Shown here piece after piece: positions 48,756 to 62,200 of a stretch of DNA of 64,000 bases. Under the pieces are notes generated by a model. It did no database searches, had not been told where the DNA came from, and worked only from the letters and a program-made list of their open reading frames with translations. The stretch comes from Dendrobium chrysotoxum (lineage: Eukaryota > Streptophyta > Magnoliopsida > Asparagales > Orchidaceae). The position numbers and the translations under genes are program-made. Location: the NCBI GenBank assembly GCA_019925795.1, contig CM034313.1:91605663-91669662 (forward strand), given 5' to 3'. Each line of letters begins with the position of its first letter. The stretch's first letter is position 1.

Positions 48756-49439
48756 GTAAATAAGGGTCCATTTGGGGCTATCTTTTTACATGCTTGTTTT
48801 CCAAATAGTTGCTAAGATTATTTTTTACTATAACTTTTTTTCATCATTTTCAAGGAATTTTTTTGGGTTGGTAGTTGGCCATAGGAGAGAGGTTTGGTGA
48901 TCTCTCTCACCTAGTCGTCTTTGGTGAGTTGATTGATTTTATTTTTTTGTACTTTGTTGTGATATTTTTTGGTGGTTTTGTGTGGCATTCTCCCAAATTT
49001 ATTCTAAAAATATTTCCTCCAAAAATGCCCACTTAGGTCCATTTACAATGTTCGCCCAAACCTGGGCTAAAATCTAACCTAATGTTGATCAGGTTTTGGA
49101 TTTTGTGGCCTTAAACTCTTCCAAAAAATACGAGAAACTTTTGAACACATCTCAAGACATCCTTTTATTATTCCCCAGCTATTTTACTAATTTTCCATGT
49201 GTCTAACCCCGCCACTAAAAGCCTAAATTTTAGATAGTCAAATCAATTATATTAGGTTTTTTTCAGGATCCAACCACTTATAAAATCTCAAAAAAATATA
49301 TAATCTCCTCCAAAAATTCTAAAAGCTTTTAGATAACAACTAGAATTTCTTTATCATACAATAATAATGAATATATTATATGCATTTTAATAGTCACATT
49401 AAATAAGTAAGAAGTCATAGCTATCACGGTATTTTTTAG
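48756..49439. other. AT-rich intergenic stretch
   Basis: Nothing recognised. Confidence 0.4.
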
Positions 49440-50572
49440 CAATTAGTAATCAATAATCAGTAAACTGTTGGCTCAGAAAACAGAGTCGTCATTTTTTGCC
49501 CGCCGATATAGTAATTATCTCCTTATAAATCTTAATTGTTGCCCTAAATCATTATATTATTATATCAAGTAATATCAAATTATAGTATTTAAAAGAAAGC
49601 TTATCGGCCCACCATCCTGTATATATTATTCTGTCTTCAACCAACGAGTCAACTAGTTTTTACTTATCTTTACGCACATTATAATAAAAGCAATAGCGAC
49701 AAATTATTATCCAATCTCATATTCATTTTTATTCTCAATACTTCTATTAACAATATGCTTAAATAAAATACCAAATTTCTGGACAGTGTAAATCATACAA
49801 AATTCAGTAACTTCTATTTTATCCAGTAAAATTCATAAATATTATAGCTAAAATATCCAGGATGATCAGTATGATAATATACAAAAAATTGTGCTGTAAA
49901 ATTTTAATAAATCTCAAGAAAATATAATAAAATTAGTTATAGGGAGAATCAAATAGCCAAAATTGAAATATTTGAAAATAGAGATATGATTGAAGTCACC
50001 TACCTCAATCTGAACATTTTTTTGTGAAAGAGACAAAGCGATCCAGAGATCAAAAATCTTAATTTCCCTTTCTCTCTGCTGTGCTGCAATTCAAATAGGA
50101 ATTCAGATTTTTTTTCATTTTAAATTATTTTCATAAATTCATATTATTACATTAATACCACCAATATATTTCTCATATGTATAAGAGTTTTGTTAAGGGC
50201 TACAACCCAATTTAACCCTCACAAAATGGCCTCTTTAATAGGCCACACCCCCAACATCACTTACGCTTCCATCAAGGTAATTATTTTTGGATTTTGTAAG
50301 CAATGAAACATATTCTTTTGCCAAGGTCTTTCTATCAACTAGAGGAAAGGGGAAATTCTCATTTCTAAGATCTCTATCTTAAGAATTTGCAATAAATTTA
50401 GAAATACACTCCCTTAGGATTAAGCAAATTAACCTTTATGATTAAGTTCTTTTTAAGCAGGGGCGGAACCCCTTAGAGGTCAGGGGGGGCAATTGCCCCC
50501 CCTCAAAAAATTAAAAAAAAAATGATTATATGATTTTTTAGATAAATTTGTCCTTATTTATTCATTTTTCCA

Positions 50573-52008
50573 ATAGAGGTGTGGAAATGCTTAGGAGATG
50601 AAGGAATTTCTTGGCTTACTAAACTTTTTAATACTGTTTTGAAGACTAAAAAGATGCCAGATGAGTGGAGAATGAGTGTGTTAATCCCTTTTTTTAAGAA
50701 TAAAGGTGATGCACAAGATTGTGCGAATTATAGAGGAATTAAGTTAATGTGTCATACTTTAAAACTATGGGAACGAGTTATGGAGCATAGGTTGCGGCGT
50801 GATACTAATGTTTCTCAAAATCAATTTGGATTTATGCCGGGTAGGTCTACTATGGAAGCCATACATTTATTAAGAGGTTTGATGGAGAAATATAGAGAGA
50901 ATAAGGAGGATTTACATATGATATTTATTGATTTAGAAAAAGCATATGATAAAGTTCCAAGAGAAGTGCTATGGAGAGTTCTTGAAAAGAAAGAAGTTAA
51001 TAACGCTTATATTCAAATCATTAAAGATATGTATGCAGGAGCTATTACTTGTGTTCAAACACAAGGTGGTTTGACCAAGTATTTTCCTATTTCGGTTGGA
51101 TTACACCAAGGATCAGCCTTAAGCCCATATCTTTTTGCTTTAGTCATCGATGTTCTCACTAGACATTTGCAAGAGGATGTACCTTGGTGTATGCTTTTTG
51201 CTGATGATATTCTTCTTGTTGATAAGACTAGAGAGGGAGTTGAAGGTAAACTAGAATTGTGGAGGTCAACCTTAGAGTCTAAAGGTTTTCGCTTGAGTAG
51301 ATCTAAAACAGAATATATGGAGTGTAATTTTAGTAATAATAGACCTAGTGAGGGCATTGTGACTTTGGCCGATCAAGTCATTAATAAGAGTACACGTTTT
51401 AGATATCTTGGATCTATTGTTCAGAGTGATGGTGATATAGATGGGGATATTATCAGCAGAATCCAAGTTGGATGGTTGAAGTGGAGGAATGCATCGGGCT
51501 TATTGTGTGATAGAAAAGTACCCCTCAAACTTAAGGGAAAATTCTATAAGATGGTGGTGAGACCTGCAATGCTTTATGGTGCTGAATGTTGGCCATTAAA
51601 AGAGAAGCATAATTCTAAGTTAAGTGTTGCAGAGATGAGAATGCTCAGGTGGATGAGTGGCTTTACCCTTAGAGATAGGATACGAAATGAGCATATTCGT
51701 GAAAAGGTTGGAGTAGCTCCAGTGGAAGATAAGATTAGAGAGAGTCGCCTTAGATGGTTTGGTCACGTAAAACGGCGGCCTCCCGATGACCCGGTTAGGA
51801 AAGTAGAGGTCTTAGATTTGACTTATGTTAAGAAAGGTAGAGGTAGACCTAAAAAGACTTGGTTAGAAAATATTAGAAATGATCTTTCTTTATTAGATTT
51901 AAACGAGAATTTGACTTTTAATAGGACACAATGGAGAAAAAGGATTCATGTAGCCGACCCCACGTAGTGGGATAAAGGCTTGATGTTGTTGTTGTTGATG
52001 TTGTTTAG
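50573..52008 (+). mobile_element. RTE-type LINE copy c, 5'-truncated, young
   Basis: Begins in the middle of the reverse transcriptase region, in line with copy b, and ends with the short TTG/TTGATG simple repeat that RTE elements use as a tail. It lies wholly inside the hAT element. I could not fix its target duplication. Confidence 0.85.
50579..51967 (+). CDS. RTE LINE reverse transcriptase, partial but uninterrupted (462 codons)
   Basis: The frame is open with no stop over 462 codons but lacks its true start (it opens at a GTG) and the upstream endonuclease domain, so it is a truncated relic rather than a working gene. Visible blocks: NYRGIKLM at 51, QNQFGFMPGRST at 80, IDLEKAYDKVPRE from 117 (first catalytic Asp, D118), GSALSPYLFAL at 178 and FADDILLVD at 207 (the catalytic DD pair at 209-210). 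C-terminal blocks: YGAECW, RMLRWMSGFTLRD, RLRWFGHVKRR and GRGRPKKTW. It ends HVADPT at the usual family stop just before the tail. The lack of stops suggests a recent insertion. Confidence 0.85.
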   Translation: MWKCLGDEGISWLTKLFNTVLKTKKMPDEWRMSVLIPFFKNKGDAQDCANYRGIKLMCHTLKLWERVMEHRLRRDTNVSQNQFGFMPGRSTMEAIHLLRGLMEKYRENKEDLHMIFIDLEKAYDKVPREVLWRVLEKKEVNNAYIQIIKDMYAGAITCVQTQGGLTKYFPISVGLHQGSALSPYLFALVIDVLTRHLQEDVPWCMLFADDILLVDKTREGVEGKLELWRSTLESKGFRLSRSKTEYMECNFSNNRPSEGIVTLADQVINKSTRFRYLGSIVQSDGDIDGDIISRIQVGWLKWRNASGLLCDRKVPLKLKGKFYKMVVRPAMLYGAECWPLKEKHNSKLSVAEMRMLRWMSGFTLRDRIRNEHIREKVGVAPVEDKIRESRLRWFGHVKRRPPDDPVRKVEVLDLTYVKKGRGRPKKTWLENIRNDLSLLDLNENLTFNRTQWRKRIHVADPT

Positions 52009-52037
52009 TCTTTATTCTAAGAGTTTTTAGGCAATTG

Positions 52038-52062
<25 letters not shown>
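52038..52062. repeat. Run of 25 C
   Basis: Single-base run in the right flank of the hAT element, next to GGCAATTG. Likely a slippage expansion of the CAATTGCCCCCC phrase that occurs three times in this element. Length is uncertain in any assembly. Confidence 0.8.
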
Positions 52063-52068
<6 letters not shown>

Positions 52069-52283
52069 TTTTAAAATACTATGATATTTAGTCAATTGCC
52101 CCCCCAACAAATAGTCGAACCCTGCCAGGGGGCGCTGCCCCCTTGGACCCCCGACCTATATGCCTTATAAGTTTGCCCCCCCTGAAAATTAAGGCTGGTT
52201 TCGCCCCTGTTTTTAAGGATGATAACTGTAATATGATTAGCCCTATCAATTTATAAGAATCATCAATAAATATAAGGCGAAAT

Positions 52284-54916
52284 TGTGACACCATGAAATC
52301 TAAATTAGAAGAATTACACATCTTTCTATCTTTTAAACGTCATCCAAAGCTCACAAGATTTAATATAAGCGAGAAAATATAATTGCATTATTATTCATTA
52401 AATATTTACATATCAGATAAATTCCTAAAATAATATATATAATAGCTAATAAGGTTACAAAATAATTGATAAAACCAAAGAACGATAAAGAAAATTTTAA
52501 AACATCACACTGACTAGTCTCACTCTGCAAGCTACTTACCCTTACTTAAAATCATGTAAAAATACATAATGAGCACGTAACTCAATAACCAAAATTTATC
52601 ATTACATTTAATGCAAGATAAAAGAATAAATATACCTGCTTTAGTTCTGGTCAATATCAATCAATAAGCTACACCAATAAGATCGATAAAAACTTGATCA
52701 TTCAATAAGCAAAAGAAGTCTATCAATCTATAAAAAAAATGATAAAAATACTATTATTCAATAATAGGTGATGTATAGTAAAACAAGCCTCAATTGTCAA
52801 TGAGTTATATTTGTGTTAATAGTTCTATCACATACTTTTTTTATTTTTTTTATTTTTTTATTTTTTATTTTTTTTGTTTTTTGTTTTTTTTTATTTTTTA
52901 GTTATATTACATACTTCTATTAATCATTATGTCATGTATAACTGTCTATAAATATGTTATGTTCCTATACTATATCAATATACTATATTAGTATGTATGT
53001 TAATATGTATTAATATCCCTGTCTTATATTATTTCAAATTATATCAGTAATAATGCATGTTTAGTAGCCCTACTTTAATTTTATATATCAATCAATTCAT
53101 ATATTATTATAAAAATATAATCATGGATGCAATTATAAATATCAAAATAGGACTTCTAGCTTTAATATTATGTTTTCAACATCTTCAACTCCAACTATCG
53201 TCCAGTTAGTCATCATTCTTTAATTTAACCCCAACTATAGACTAGTTGGTCATCAATATTTATCTAAGGGTGTCAATTTCGGGTCACGGGTCGAACCCGG
53301 AACTGACCCGACACTATTCAGGTCAACCCAAACCCGACCTGTGTTTACAAACGGGTCAGTTTTCTGGACCCGAGGTCATCAATATTTATCTAAGGGTGTC
53401 AATTTCGGGTCACGGGTCGAACCCGGAACTGACCCGACACTATTCAGGTCAACCCGAACCCGACCTGTGTTTACAAACGGGTCAGTTTTCTGGACCCGAA
53501 CCCGACCTGTGTTTACAAACGGGTCAGTTTTCTGGACTCGAACCCGACCCACTTCGGGTTCGGGTCAACCCGGCACGACCCAAAAGCCGGTGCCAGACGT
53601 GGGCGGCGCGACACCGGAGGTCGGACGCCGGCGGCCGAACTGGCCCGAACAGTTGGATGCGGGCACGTGGGCGTGGGCCTTACACGGCGAGCTAGGCTCG
53701 CCCGCACGCGGGCCTGGACGCGGTCAGCCAGAGCGGCGGAGGCGCGGAGCAGGTCACGCCAAGCGGACCTCGGGAAACGTGGGCAGCCGGGCAGGGGCCA
53801 CAGGCGCAGGGCACATGGGCATACGGCGGGCAAGCAGGGCAAAGGGGCTGGCATCCGCGGTCAGCCGGTCACGCAGCGGGCAGGCGCGGTCACGCGGCGG
53901 GTAGCCTGACATGGGCAGTGAGGGTGACGCAAGATTGGCCACGAGCAGGTTCGGGCAGCGCCGGTTAGCTCGGTCAGCGGGTCAATCCGGGTCATTTTCG
54001 GGTTTTCGGGTCAACCTGAACACGACCCGATTTTTAAAATGGGTTGAAAACTCTAACCCAAACCCGACTCGTTTCGGGTTCGAGTCAACCCAAACCCAAA
54101 ATTTTCGTGTCGTGTTGGGGTCGGGTTTTCGGGTCATGTCCAATATTGACACCCCTATATTTATCTCATCATTATTGTTCATAAATCTTAAATCAATTCA
54201 CAAGTGGCTTCAATAAATCATTAAAAGTCACTGCCCTTTGTCCATCAGTATAATTCAATCAATCAATTATAGGCTATAACAAGGATTACATCACAAATTT
54301 TTTATTTGAAATAAAGCCTGTCAGCCCATTCTCCTATACATAGTATTATATTTTAAGAGCAAACATGTATTAATTATAGTGTTGATTCTTTGCTTACATG
54401 CAAATACTACATTTATCTTATATCACTCATATCATTTTCTCTATGCCATTAAGTCTAATCATGTATGAAATATAAGAAAATCTATACACTATGTATTACC
54501 TTCAGAAAAGCATAACTATCAATCTACTTAGTAAAATTCAATAATATTACAATCAAAATACTCTTAAAAATCATGTTTATCATATATAAAAAGTTATAAG
54601 GTGAAAGTTCATTAAATCAGGAGAAAATATATTTTTGTTAATTTAGGAGAGATAAAAATTATAGAAATTAAAACCATTAAAAAGTAAGAGTAAGAGTATG
54701 GTCATTGACACCAAGTAGAATTAAATTCATAATAGAAGCGATAGACGAAAAAGGTTTGAAGAACTTCGCCCTCTCTCTTCTTTCTTTCCCTTCCCTTCTT
54801 CCTCTCCTTTATTTCCTTTCCCGGTAAACTAAGTGAAGTGAGGGGATGTAAGATAGGGTGGCATGGATATTTAAAGGAGAAATATTAAAAAAATCATTTT
54901 TAGTGCCTAGTGCCAC
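52284..54916 (+). repeat. 1.7-kb repeat, unit A
   Basis: Starts TGTGACACCATGAAATCTAA and runs to the start of unit B. Without the hAT element at 53265-54157 it is about 1.73 kb. It shares with unit B the CTTACC-T-ACTTAAAATCAT and CATAATGAGCACGTA blocks, the TTAACC-CAACTA-A-TAGTTGGTCAT block, the AGGAGA-AAAATATATTTTTG block and a CT-rich zone near 54770. A T-rich (TTTTTA)n run lies at 52833-52902. The start style resembles an LTR (TGT-AC-CC) but the ends were not proved. Confidence 0.6.
53265..54157. mobile_element. hAT element, 893 bp, with GC-rich interior and doubled left end
   Basis: Ends TAAGGGTGTCAAT and ATTGACACCCCTA, with TATTTATC duplicated at 53257-53264 and 54158-54165. Same family as 46339-46723 but larger. 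The first 126 bases, including the flanking CATCAATATTTATC, are repeated directly after themselves (second TATTTATC-TAAGGGTG at 53383). A shorter repeat of about 44 bases (CGACCTGTGTTTACAAACGG) follows. About 53580-53975 is strongly GC-rich with no repeat likeness to the ends. Open frames over this part exist on both strands and are composition artefacts. Confidence 0.9.
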
Positions 54917-57900
54917 TGTCACGCCCCAAGATATATAGTGGAAGAATTATATCTCTTTTACCTTTTTTCATTTGTTCTATTTTCAATTCATATTAATTCT
55001 TATTTTTAATTAACAACCAATACATAGTTATAATTAGAAAGTCAATAACTATAGCTGACTAATTATATTCAAGAAAATATAATGAATATAAATAACAAAA
55101 CACAAACTTATATTACTACAATCAATATTTACATTCCACTATAAGATCAAAAATCCCAAAATAATGTGTTCAATAGCTACTAGAGGCTATAAAAGAATAT
55201 ATATAAAACCAAAGAGCTAAAAGTAGAATTAAACTATAGTCAATGTTTAGTCTTAGACTGCAGTCTCCTTACCCTAACCTGAAATCATATAAAATCACGT
55301 AATGAGCACATAGCACAGTAACTAACAAAAACTTATCATTGTATTTAGTGTAAGGAAAAAGAATCAATATGCCTACTCCAATTTCAGTTCATATCAATCA
55401 ATAATCAAAATCTATCCATATAATCAATAAGCAATCTATTAAATATGTATCAATCAATAATAAAATTAATATGATCAATAAAGCCAAAAGGTCTATCAAC
55501 TATAAGGAAAATAGGTAAAAAAGATTATTAACCAATATGCCATGGTAGTATGCTATGCTATATTGTAATAAAATCAATGCTAGCTAGTTATATCAATATA
55601 ACTTTAGCTTTATCTATCAATCAATTTAATATACTATCATGTAAATATAATCATGGATATAATTATGAAGAGCAACGCAGGATATTTAGCTTTAATATGA
55701 TGCTTTCATTATTCCACCCTAATCGCCACTTAGTTGGTCATCAGTATTTAATTTAACCCTAACAATCAATCAGTTGGTCACTAATCTTTATCTTATCATT
55801 ATTCATTATCTTTAGTCAATTCACAGGTGACTTTTAATTATCAATGAAGAGTCATCATTTTTTATCCGTCGGCGTAATTCGATTAATCAATTACAGGCTA
55901 CAACCAAAATTACATCACAAATCTTTTATTTTAATGAAAGCCCGTCTGCCCACCCTCCTATGTAGGATATTATATTTTAAGAGCAAACTCGTATTAATTA
56001 AAGTGTTAACAATCACCTTCACTTCTTACATATAAATGCCACATTTATGCTGTATCAGTCTTATCATTTTCTCTAAACAGTTCAATCATGTATGAAATGC
56101 AAGAAAATCTATATACTATTTATTTACTTAAAAAATCACAACTATCAATTTACCTTATAAAATTCAATAATATTAGAGTCTAAATGATCGTGAGGATCAT
56201 ATTTATCATATACGAAAAGTTGCACTATAGAAGTCTGATACATCAAAAGAAAATATATTTTTATCAATTTAGGAGAGATAAAATCCTTAGAAATCAAAAT
56301 CATAAAAAATATGAGTAAGAATATAGTCACTTACTTCAAATAGAATAAAATCAGTAATATAATCGCATCAGACGAAAAAGCCCAGGAGAGTTCTCTCTCT
56401 CTCTCTCTCTTTCTCTCCTATCCTCTTCTCCCTTCTCTTCTTCTTCTCCCACGATTCCTTCCTAGCCAAGCAATGTGAATGAGAGTGAGGGAGGGTGGTG
56501 GTAGGGAAATTTAACATTAAATATGATACATCCTCGAAAAATTATCTTGATCGGGCACGAATCTCGAGGCAAAATCAAGTTGGAAACTTCTAAAATTAAA
56601 ATTGGGGCCATCTAAACTCCGATTTTAGCAAACTTATAGTCAAATTGAATGTCTCAGAAATTTGAACCCAACGACACCAAATCCAAGCCAAAATGAGTCC
56701 AAATCAATGGTCTGAAGCACTGTTGGAAGGTTCAAATCATAATTTGGATTACCAAACGGTCTCCAAACATGACATGCTTATAATCAAATCGAGTGTCTCG
56801 ACGAGACAAATCCAACGAGCCTAAGATCAGCAAAATCTGATATCTCTAAGACCTTCAAATATCTAGCAAACAGTCTATGATCAAGGGATTCAACATCGGT
56901 CGTCCATTTAAACCACTCCCTAATTACCCTTGATCTTTCTCCTATTTACGGGCCATGCCACTCCCAAAAATCTATAAATAGAGCCCCTCTCCTCTTGAAA
57001 GGGGACCCCTAAGCCAAAGGATTCAAGAGAGAGATCGGAGATCGCTCTTGCCTCCTTACCCCCTCGACCACCGCCAGAGTCCATCGGACAACAGCCTGAC
57101 GCTGGAGTTCCGTCGGACCACCACCTGACGTCCTAAGCTCTGCTGGACCACCGCTTGATTCCCTGAGCTCTGCTGGACTATCACCTGATGTTCTCAGCTC
57201 TGCCAAACCACCGCTTGATGCCCTGGGTTCCACCAGACCACCACCCGACGTCCTAAGTTCCGCCAGACCACCGCTTGACGCCCTGAGCTCTGCCGGACCA
57301 CCACCTGAGGCCTGGACATCTACCGGACCACCACCTTAGGCCCGGACATCTGCCGGACCACCACCTGAGGCCTGAACATCTGCCGGACCACCACTTGAGG
57401 CCCGGATATCTGTCAGACCACCACCTGAGGCTCGGACTTCTGCCAGACCACCGCCTTACCTCTACGGTCCTTCCGACCTCCGTCGCTTACTACGGTCCCT
57501 CCGACCTCCATCGCTAGGAAACGGTCTTTCTGACCCTTGCCTCCTGCCGACTACAGTCATTTCGACCTCTGTCGCCTACTAAGGTCCTCCCGACCTCCGT
57601 CATCAGACTACGGCCTTTCTGACCTCCAACGCCAGTCAACTACGGTCCTTCCGACCTTCGTCACCTGACCAACTAAGGTCCTCCCGACGTCTTTCATCAG
57701 ACTACAGTCTTTCTGACCTCCAATTTCAGTCTAGTACAGTCTTTCCGACCTCCGTCGCCCAACCAACTAAGGTCCTACCGACCCAACAAACATGTAATGC
57801 GCTCTATATGATGTATATTTGTGACATCTAACTAAGGCCTTCCCCCAACAAAGGGCCTCATATGTAATCGACCGTAAATACTAGTGGATTCATTTAAACT

Positions 57901-58110
57901 GGGCCAGGCCCCGTGGTTTCCCCCATCTTCAGGGGTTTCCACGTAAAAACTCTGGTGTCCCTTATGAACGCTATGCTATCTCTTTCATTTGCTTGTGTGC
58001 TGGATCTTCGTATAACGCTAAGGCATTAAACTATATATTTCTCTACCGTAGCGAATATTCTAGGATGCAACAAAATAATTACAAAATTATTTTTAATGCT
58101 TGGCACCTCG
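54917..58110 (+). repeat. 1.7-kb repeat, unit B, split by a solo LTR
   Basis: Starts TGTCACGCCCCAAG directly after the end of unit A and resumes at 58073 after the solo LTR, with AATTATTTTTAATGCTTGGCAC matching the end of unit A (AATCATTTTTAGTGCCTAGTGCC). Net length without the LTR and its duplicated 5 bases is about 1.64 kb. A CT repeat lies at 56396-56412. Confidence 0.6.
56524..58072 (+). mobile_element. Solo LTR of the GCAACA family, 1549 bp
   Basis: Starts TGATACATCCTCG and ends GGATGCAACA, with AAATA at 56519-56523 and 58073-58077. It is the only copy in the window with both LTR ends present, so it gives the reference layout: U3 with CTATAAATAGAGCCCC (TATA at about 56975), then tandem GC-rich units (CTGCCGGACCACCACCTGAGG type at 57060-57450, then GGTCCTTCCGACCTCCGTCGCC type to 57780), then the CAGGCCCCGTGG block and the U5 end. 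No internal region remains, as expected from recombination between two LTRs. Confidence 0.95.
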
Positions 58111-59040
58111 ACGCCTAAGTGACCTAGTGCCGTTGGGTTATATGCTGCCTCTATAGTTACTATAGAACATAGAGCATTTGTGTCATAGCGACATTTCTGG
58201 CATTTCTCCTCCATAGCCAGCGCTGGTGCGCTTTCTAGACCAATGCCACAATGCTCCATACTTATTTTTATTTTCATATTTTTAAAATAAGTTCTTTTTT
58301 AAACTTTTGAATTATTACAGCCGCAACGCACGCGATACAGCGCTGCAACGTTGCATGCCTCCCATTGAGTTACTATAGAATAAAGCTTTCAATGCCATGG
58401 CGATGTTTCTGGCGCTGCAATGACCTCAACGTCGCTACGCTTGTCATCCCAGCATCACAGTACTGTCTGTTGGATCATATGTTTATGTTTTTCAAATAAA
58501 ATCATTTTAAACTTTTTGGCTTATTACAGAAATTCTCACACAAAATCTCAATTTTTTGAACTTAGGAAAAAAAAAAAAATCATTGCAAGAGCAAAAAGAA
58601 AGGAAGATAAGGGGTAGTTCAATCTCAAGCTGGAAGTTGATTTGCATAAGTTTTGGCTTTTGCATTAAGCACCTAGAAGAAAGACACTTAAAATTAAGTT
58701 GAAATTCATTCAATGAAAATTTGAGGGGACTCTTTTTGAAAAAAAGATCTAATCAGAATTAAACACCTCTTGACTAAATCAAGAGACTTCATAAGATTAT
58801 TTTTGACACAAAAAAAAAAAATGAAATGTTTCTGAAATTATTTGTGTTATTATTTGTCCATGCAAATGCAAGAAGGTTATCAAATCATTCACTTCTTCCT
58901 GCATATCAATTACTGCCTGATTGTGCTCGTATAAATGCTGCTCGGATTTAAAATTTTTTTTGAGAATTCCGACGGGTCACGTTCACCACTTTTAAAAAAA
59001 AATTACCGGCTTACCTTTTAAAGTTTTTTTTCCAGGGGAA
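58111..59040. other. Intergenic, upstream of the membrane-protein gene
   Basis: About 58170-58460 resembles 10110-10330 and is rich in GCGCTGCAATG-type phrases. The rest is AT-rich. The presumed promoter of the next gene is at the right end. No TATA box is called. Confidence 0.35.
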
Positions 59041-59293
59041 ATATTGAAGGATTATTTTGTTCCGGCGGACCGGCGGACCGGCGGAACGTATTTGCAGAAT
59101 CGCAGTGGTGGTGAACAATACTGGTGGAGGAGAGGTGAAGCGCCAACTGGGGTGGAGCTTCTGCTTCTGAGATCCCATCATCAGGACGCAGTAAACGTAA
59201 GTGCGAATTTGAGGTTTTTTCTGCGAGATGACATGTGGTCACTGGAGGCGTTGGCGGCGGCTGGAGTGAAAGGAAAAGTCGTCGGCGGCGGCG

Positions 59294-62200
59294 ATGTGGA
59301 CGATGGCAAAGAGCGTCTTGGAGTGGGCGATGGGAGGAAGAGTTTTCTCGTATAAAAGGGTGACCATCTCGATTTGTTTATTCAATCTTTTGGCGGCTAT
59401 CTATGTTATCCGCTCGATCTCTGTCTTCTCTTCGTACCCCAGCGGTCAGGATCTGTTCCCACTTCCCTGCCATACCAGAAAATCTTTTTCTTTTTAGGCT
59501 TGTAGGTCAATACATAGATTTCAACTTTGTCTGGCCTTTTGTTACCCCGTGATTATTGGTATTTTACCGAGAGCTAGCTAATTGGACCTTTTCTTGCTGA
59601 CTTTACTGTTTCGCTGCTTCAGATATTTGGCATACGACAGATCAAGCTAAGAGGGTTGAAGAGTCGGCTGTCGTCCGGAGAGCATTAGGGCCTGTGGAGC
59701 TTTTTAGATTGGTAGGGAATAACGCCTTGACTGATTATGCTTGTTTTTTAGGATAATTTAATTGTTTTTATCTGATGGGAAGAAGGCCGAGAAATTGAGG
59801 GCAAATACACTCGGTAAAAGGCGTGAGTTGGAGTTAGCGCAGTCAGTGAAGCGGAAGCTTGCTGATGAGATTCTGCAGAGGCTGAGAGTTTTAGGAGATG
59901 GTGCTAATTTGACCGAGCAACGAGGTTGGCAAGCTTTGCTATTTTGATGTTAAGGAGTTTGTCTTTGTTGTATCTATACTTTTTATTGCCCTACTGTCCA
60001 TTCTTAATCAAGTAAATGAATTCGAGTATTTGAGGATTTTCTTTCCTTAAGGTGGAGCACATTTAATTTTATTTGATAATGTGTGTTTGTGATCCTCATC
60101 ACTACCAATTTAGATTTTGCAATGGCTATATATCATCAGCAGTTGCCAATCCTTTTTACTTTCATTGTATACTTTTTTTAACTTAAGTTAAGAAGTCATA
60201 TTCGATTGTTTTCAATAAAAAAATTGTTGAAAAGAAGGAAGCTCGTTTTGTTGATTGTCATTCAGGTGAAGTTCATTAGTGTCAAATGGAAAAATCTAGA
60301 CATATTATTTTCTAGCTTAAGGTTAAAAAGATTGATTTGCACACCCTTTCATTTAAACTATGAGTACAATATGAGTTATTCTGTTTTGTATTACCTCCTA
60401 GCTGAATCTGGCATAGTTTCTGTTGTGTCCTACGAAAATTCCTAAGGTGCTGTCTGAATTCTTTCATTGTGCTTAATTTTCACCGGTATTACACCAATCA
60501 ATTTAGGAAACAGTCCATACGACAATATTCTAAAATAATGTGGCATACCATATACGCTCCTGCGGTGATTGCTCAACCGGGGATTTTGAATTTTGATGGA
60601 ATCGAAAGCAATAATTGAGTATAGGAATTTCCCTTTTTCCTGAATAAGTTACAATCAGGATAAGAAGTATGATGGGAAGACAAGCCAAAAAGCACCATTC
60701 CAATCCATACATTGACAATAAAATGGTGGAAATGATAAACTCTTAAATCCATGAATAACATTGGATGGTTTATGGATGACTTAGTTTGATTTATTATTAT
60801 GTTTATTTTAATGATATTTGTACTGAAATAAAATACTTTAATAAAAAAAGGGTCAAAATTAGGTTTTCCCATACATGTGGCAAAGCATCAACATACTATT
60901 GAACAAAAAGCAATCTCCTTTGTCCTTAACCAAATACCTTTTTCATTAGAAAATAAAACTCTACATTTTTGTATTTGCCGTGTTTATTATGAGAAGAATC
61001 TTTAAACCATCTACCAGTGACAAAATCGCTGCCTTCACCAAAATTATTGAAATGTATTAAACTAACACGCCTTCATGTCTTTCTTGAGAATAATTGGGAT
61101 AAAAAATCTCTATTTTATCAGGCACAATTTTTTATGCAAAATACAAATCTCATATCAATTTAGAAGGATTGAAATGGTGTTCAATTTATTCGAAAAAATC
61201 AAATTGAGAACTTAAAAACTTAGAATGATGCAAAAATTTGGTCACTAGATTTTGCACTTCGTGCCAAGTATGTGAACACCAAAATTGCAAAAAAATGGGT
61301 CATCGATGGCCTGTTAACACCTGAAGGCCAAATACTTCCCTATCGACAACTAACCCGCCATTATCATAGTCGAGTGGGATGGTCTTGATAGCATTGTTTG
61401 CCAAGTGAAGATATGATTACACCTAGAACTTATGCCGCAACCATCTTCCTCAGGATCTGCATCATAATCTCACTTGCGCCATAACTATCTCTCTCCAAAT
61501 ATGTGTCACAACCACACTTGCACCATTTCCATGGTTGCACCAAGTGCTATGTCATAAGCATCTCCATCAAGACCTACGCTATAACCCCGCTTGCTCCACT
61601 ATAGTTTCTTTCCAGACCCACACCACATTTTCACTTGTCATAGTTGTATCTCACAAAATTTGTGCTGCACCATCTATTTGCGACACAATCATTCCCCTTA
61701 AAATCTATGGCACAACCTCACTGGCATTGTAACTATTTCCCTCTAAATCTATGTTGCAACCGTGCTTGTGCATGGGCCGCTATTGCTCCGGTCATGCATC
61801 GCAACTTTGCTTAGGTTGCTATCATCCATTAAGACCTACACTACAACCTCACTTGCTCTGCTATATACTCTCTCCAGACAAACACACAACTTTAGTTGTG
61901 TCATAGTTGACTCTCTCAAAATATTGTTGCGTCAAAGCCATTTATGTAGCGGTCATCTCCCGCAATACCCATGACACAATTGTCGTCACACCAAGGGTTG
62001 GATACAACCTCACTTGCATTGCAATTGTCTCGCTTAAGACAAAAGCCACAATTTTGTTTGTGCTCTAATCTCGACGTATTCTTTGTTGTATTAAGACCTT
62101 GAGCTAGGAGTGAAAGAGGATTGTTAGCATCTACTAAGAACCTTTTTTTTTCTGATTTTAGTACTTCACTCCAGAAAATTGTTATTTTCTTAATTTTTTT

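Larger units (their letters stand above)
50458..52209. mobile_element. hAT element interrupted by an RTE LINE
   Basis: Ends are CAGGGGCGGAACC and, inverted, CAGGGGCGAAACC. TTTTTAAG is duplicated at 50450-50457 and 52210-52217. The hAT part itself is only about 0.3 kb and carries CAATTGCCCCCCC phrases on both sides. A LINE of about 1.43 kb fills the middle. Confidence 0.9.
49440..52283 (+). repeat. 1.7-kb repeat, unit C (3' part)
   Basis: After removing the hAT element at 50458-52209, this stretch lines up with the second half of units A and B: the AGTCGTCATTTTTTGCCCG block, the CCCACC-CCT-TATATTAT block near 49612, TCAAGAAAATATAATAAAAT near 49914, and the CT-rich TTTCCCTTTCTCTCTGCTG zone near 50066. 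Its 5' half is missing or too diverged to see. Confidence 0.45.
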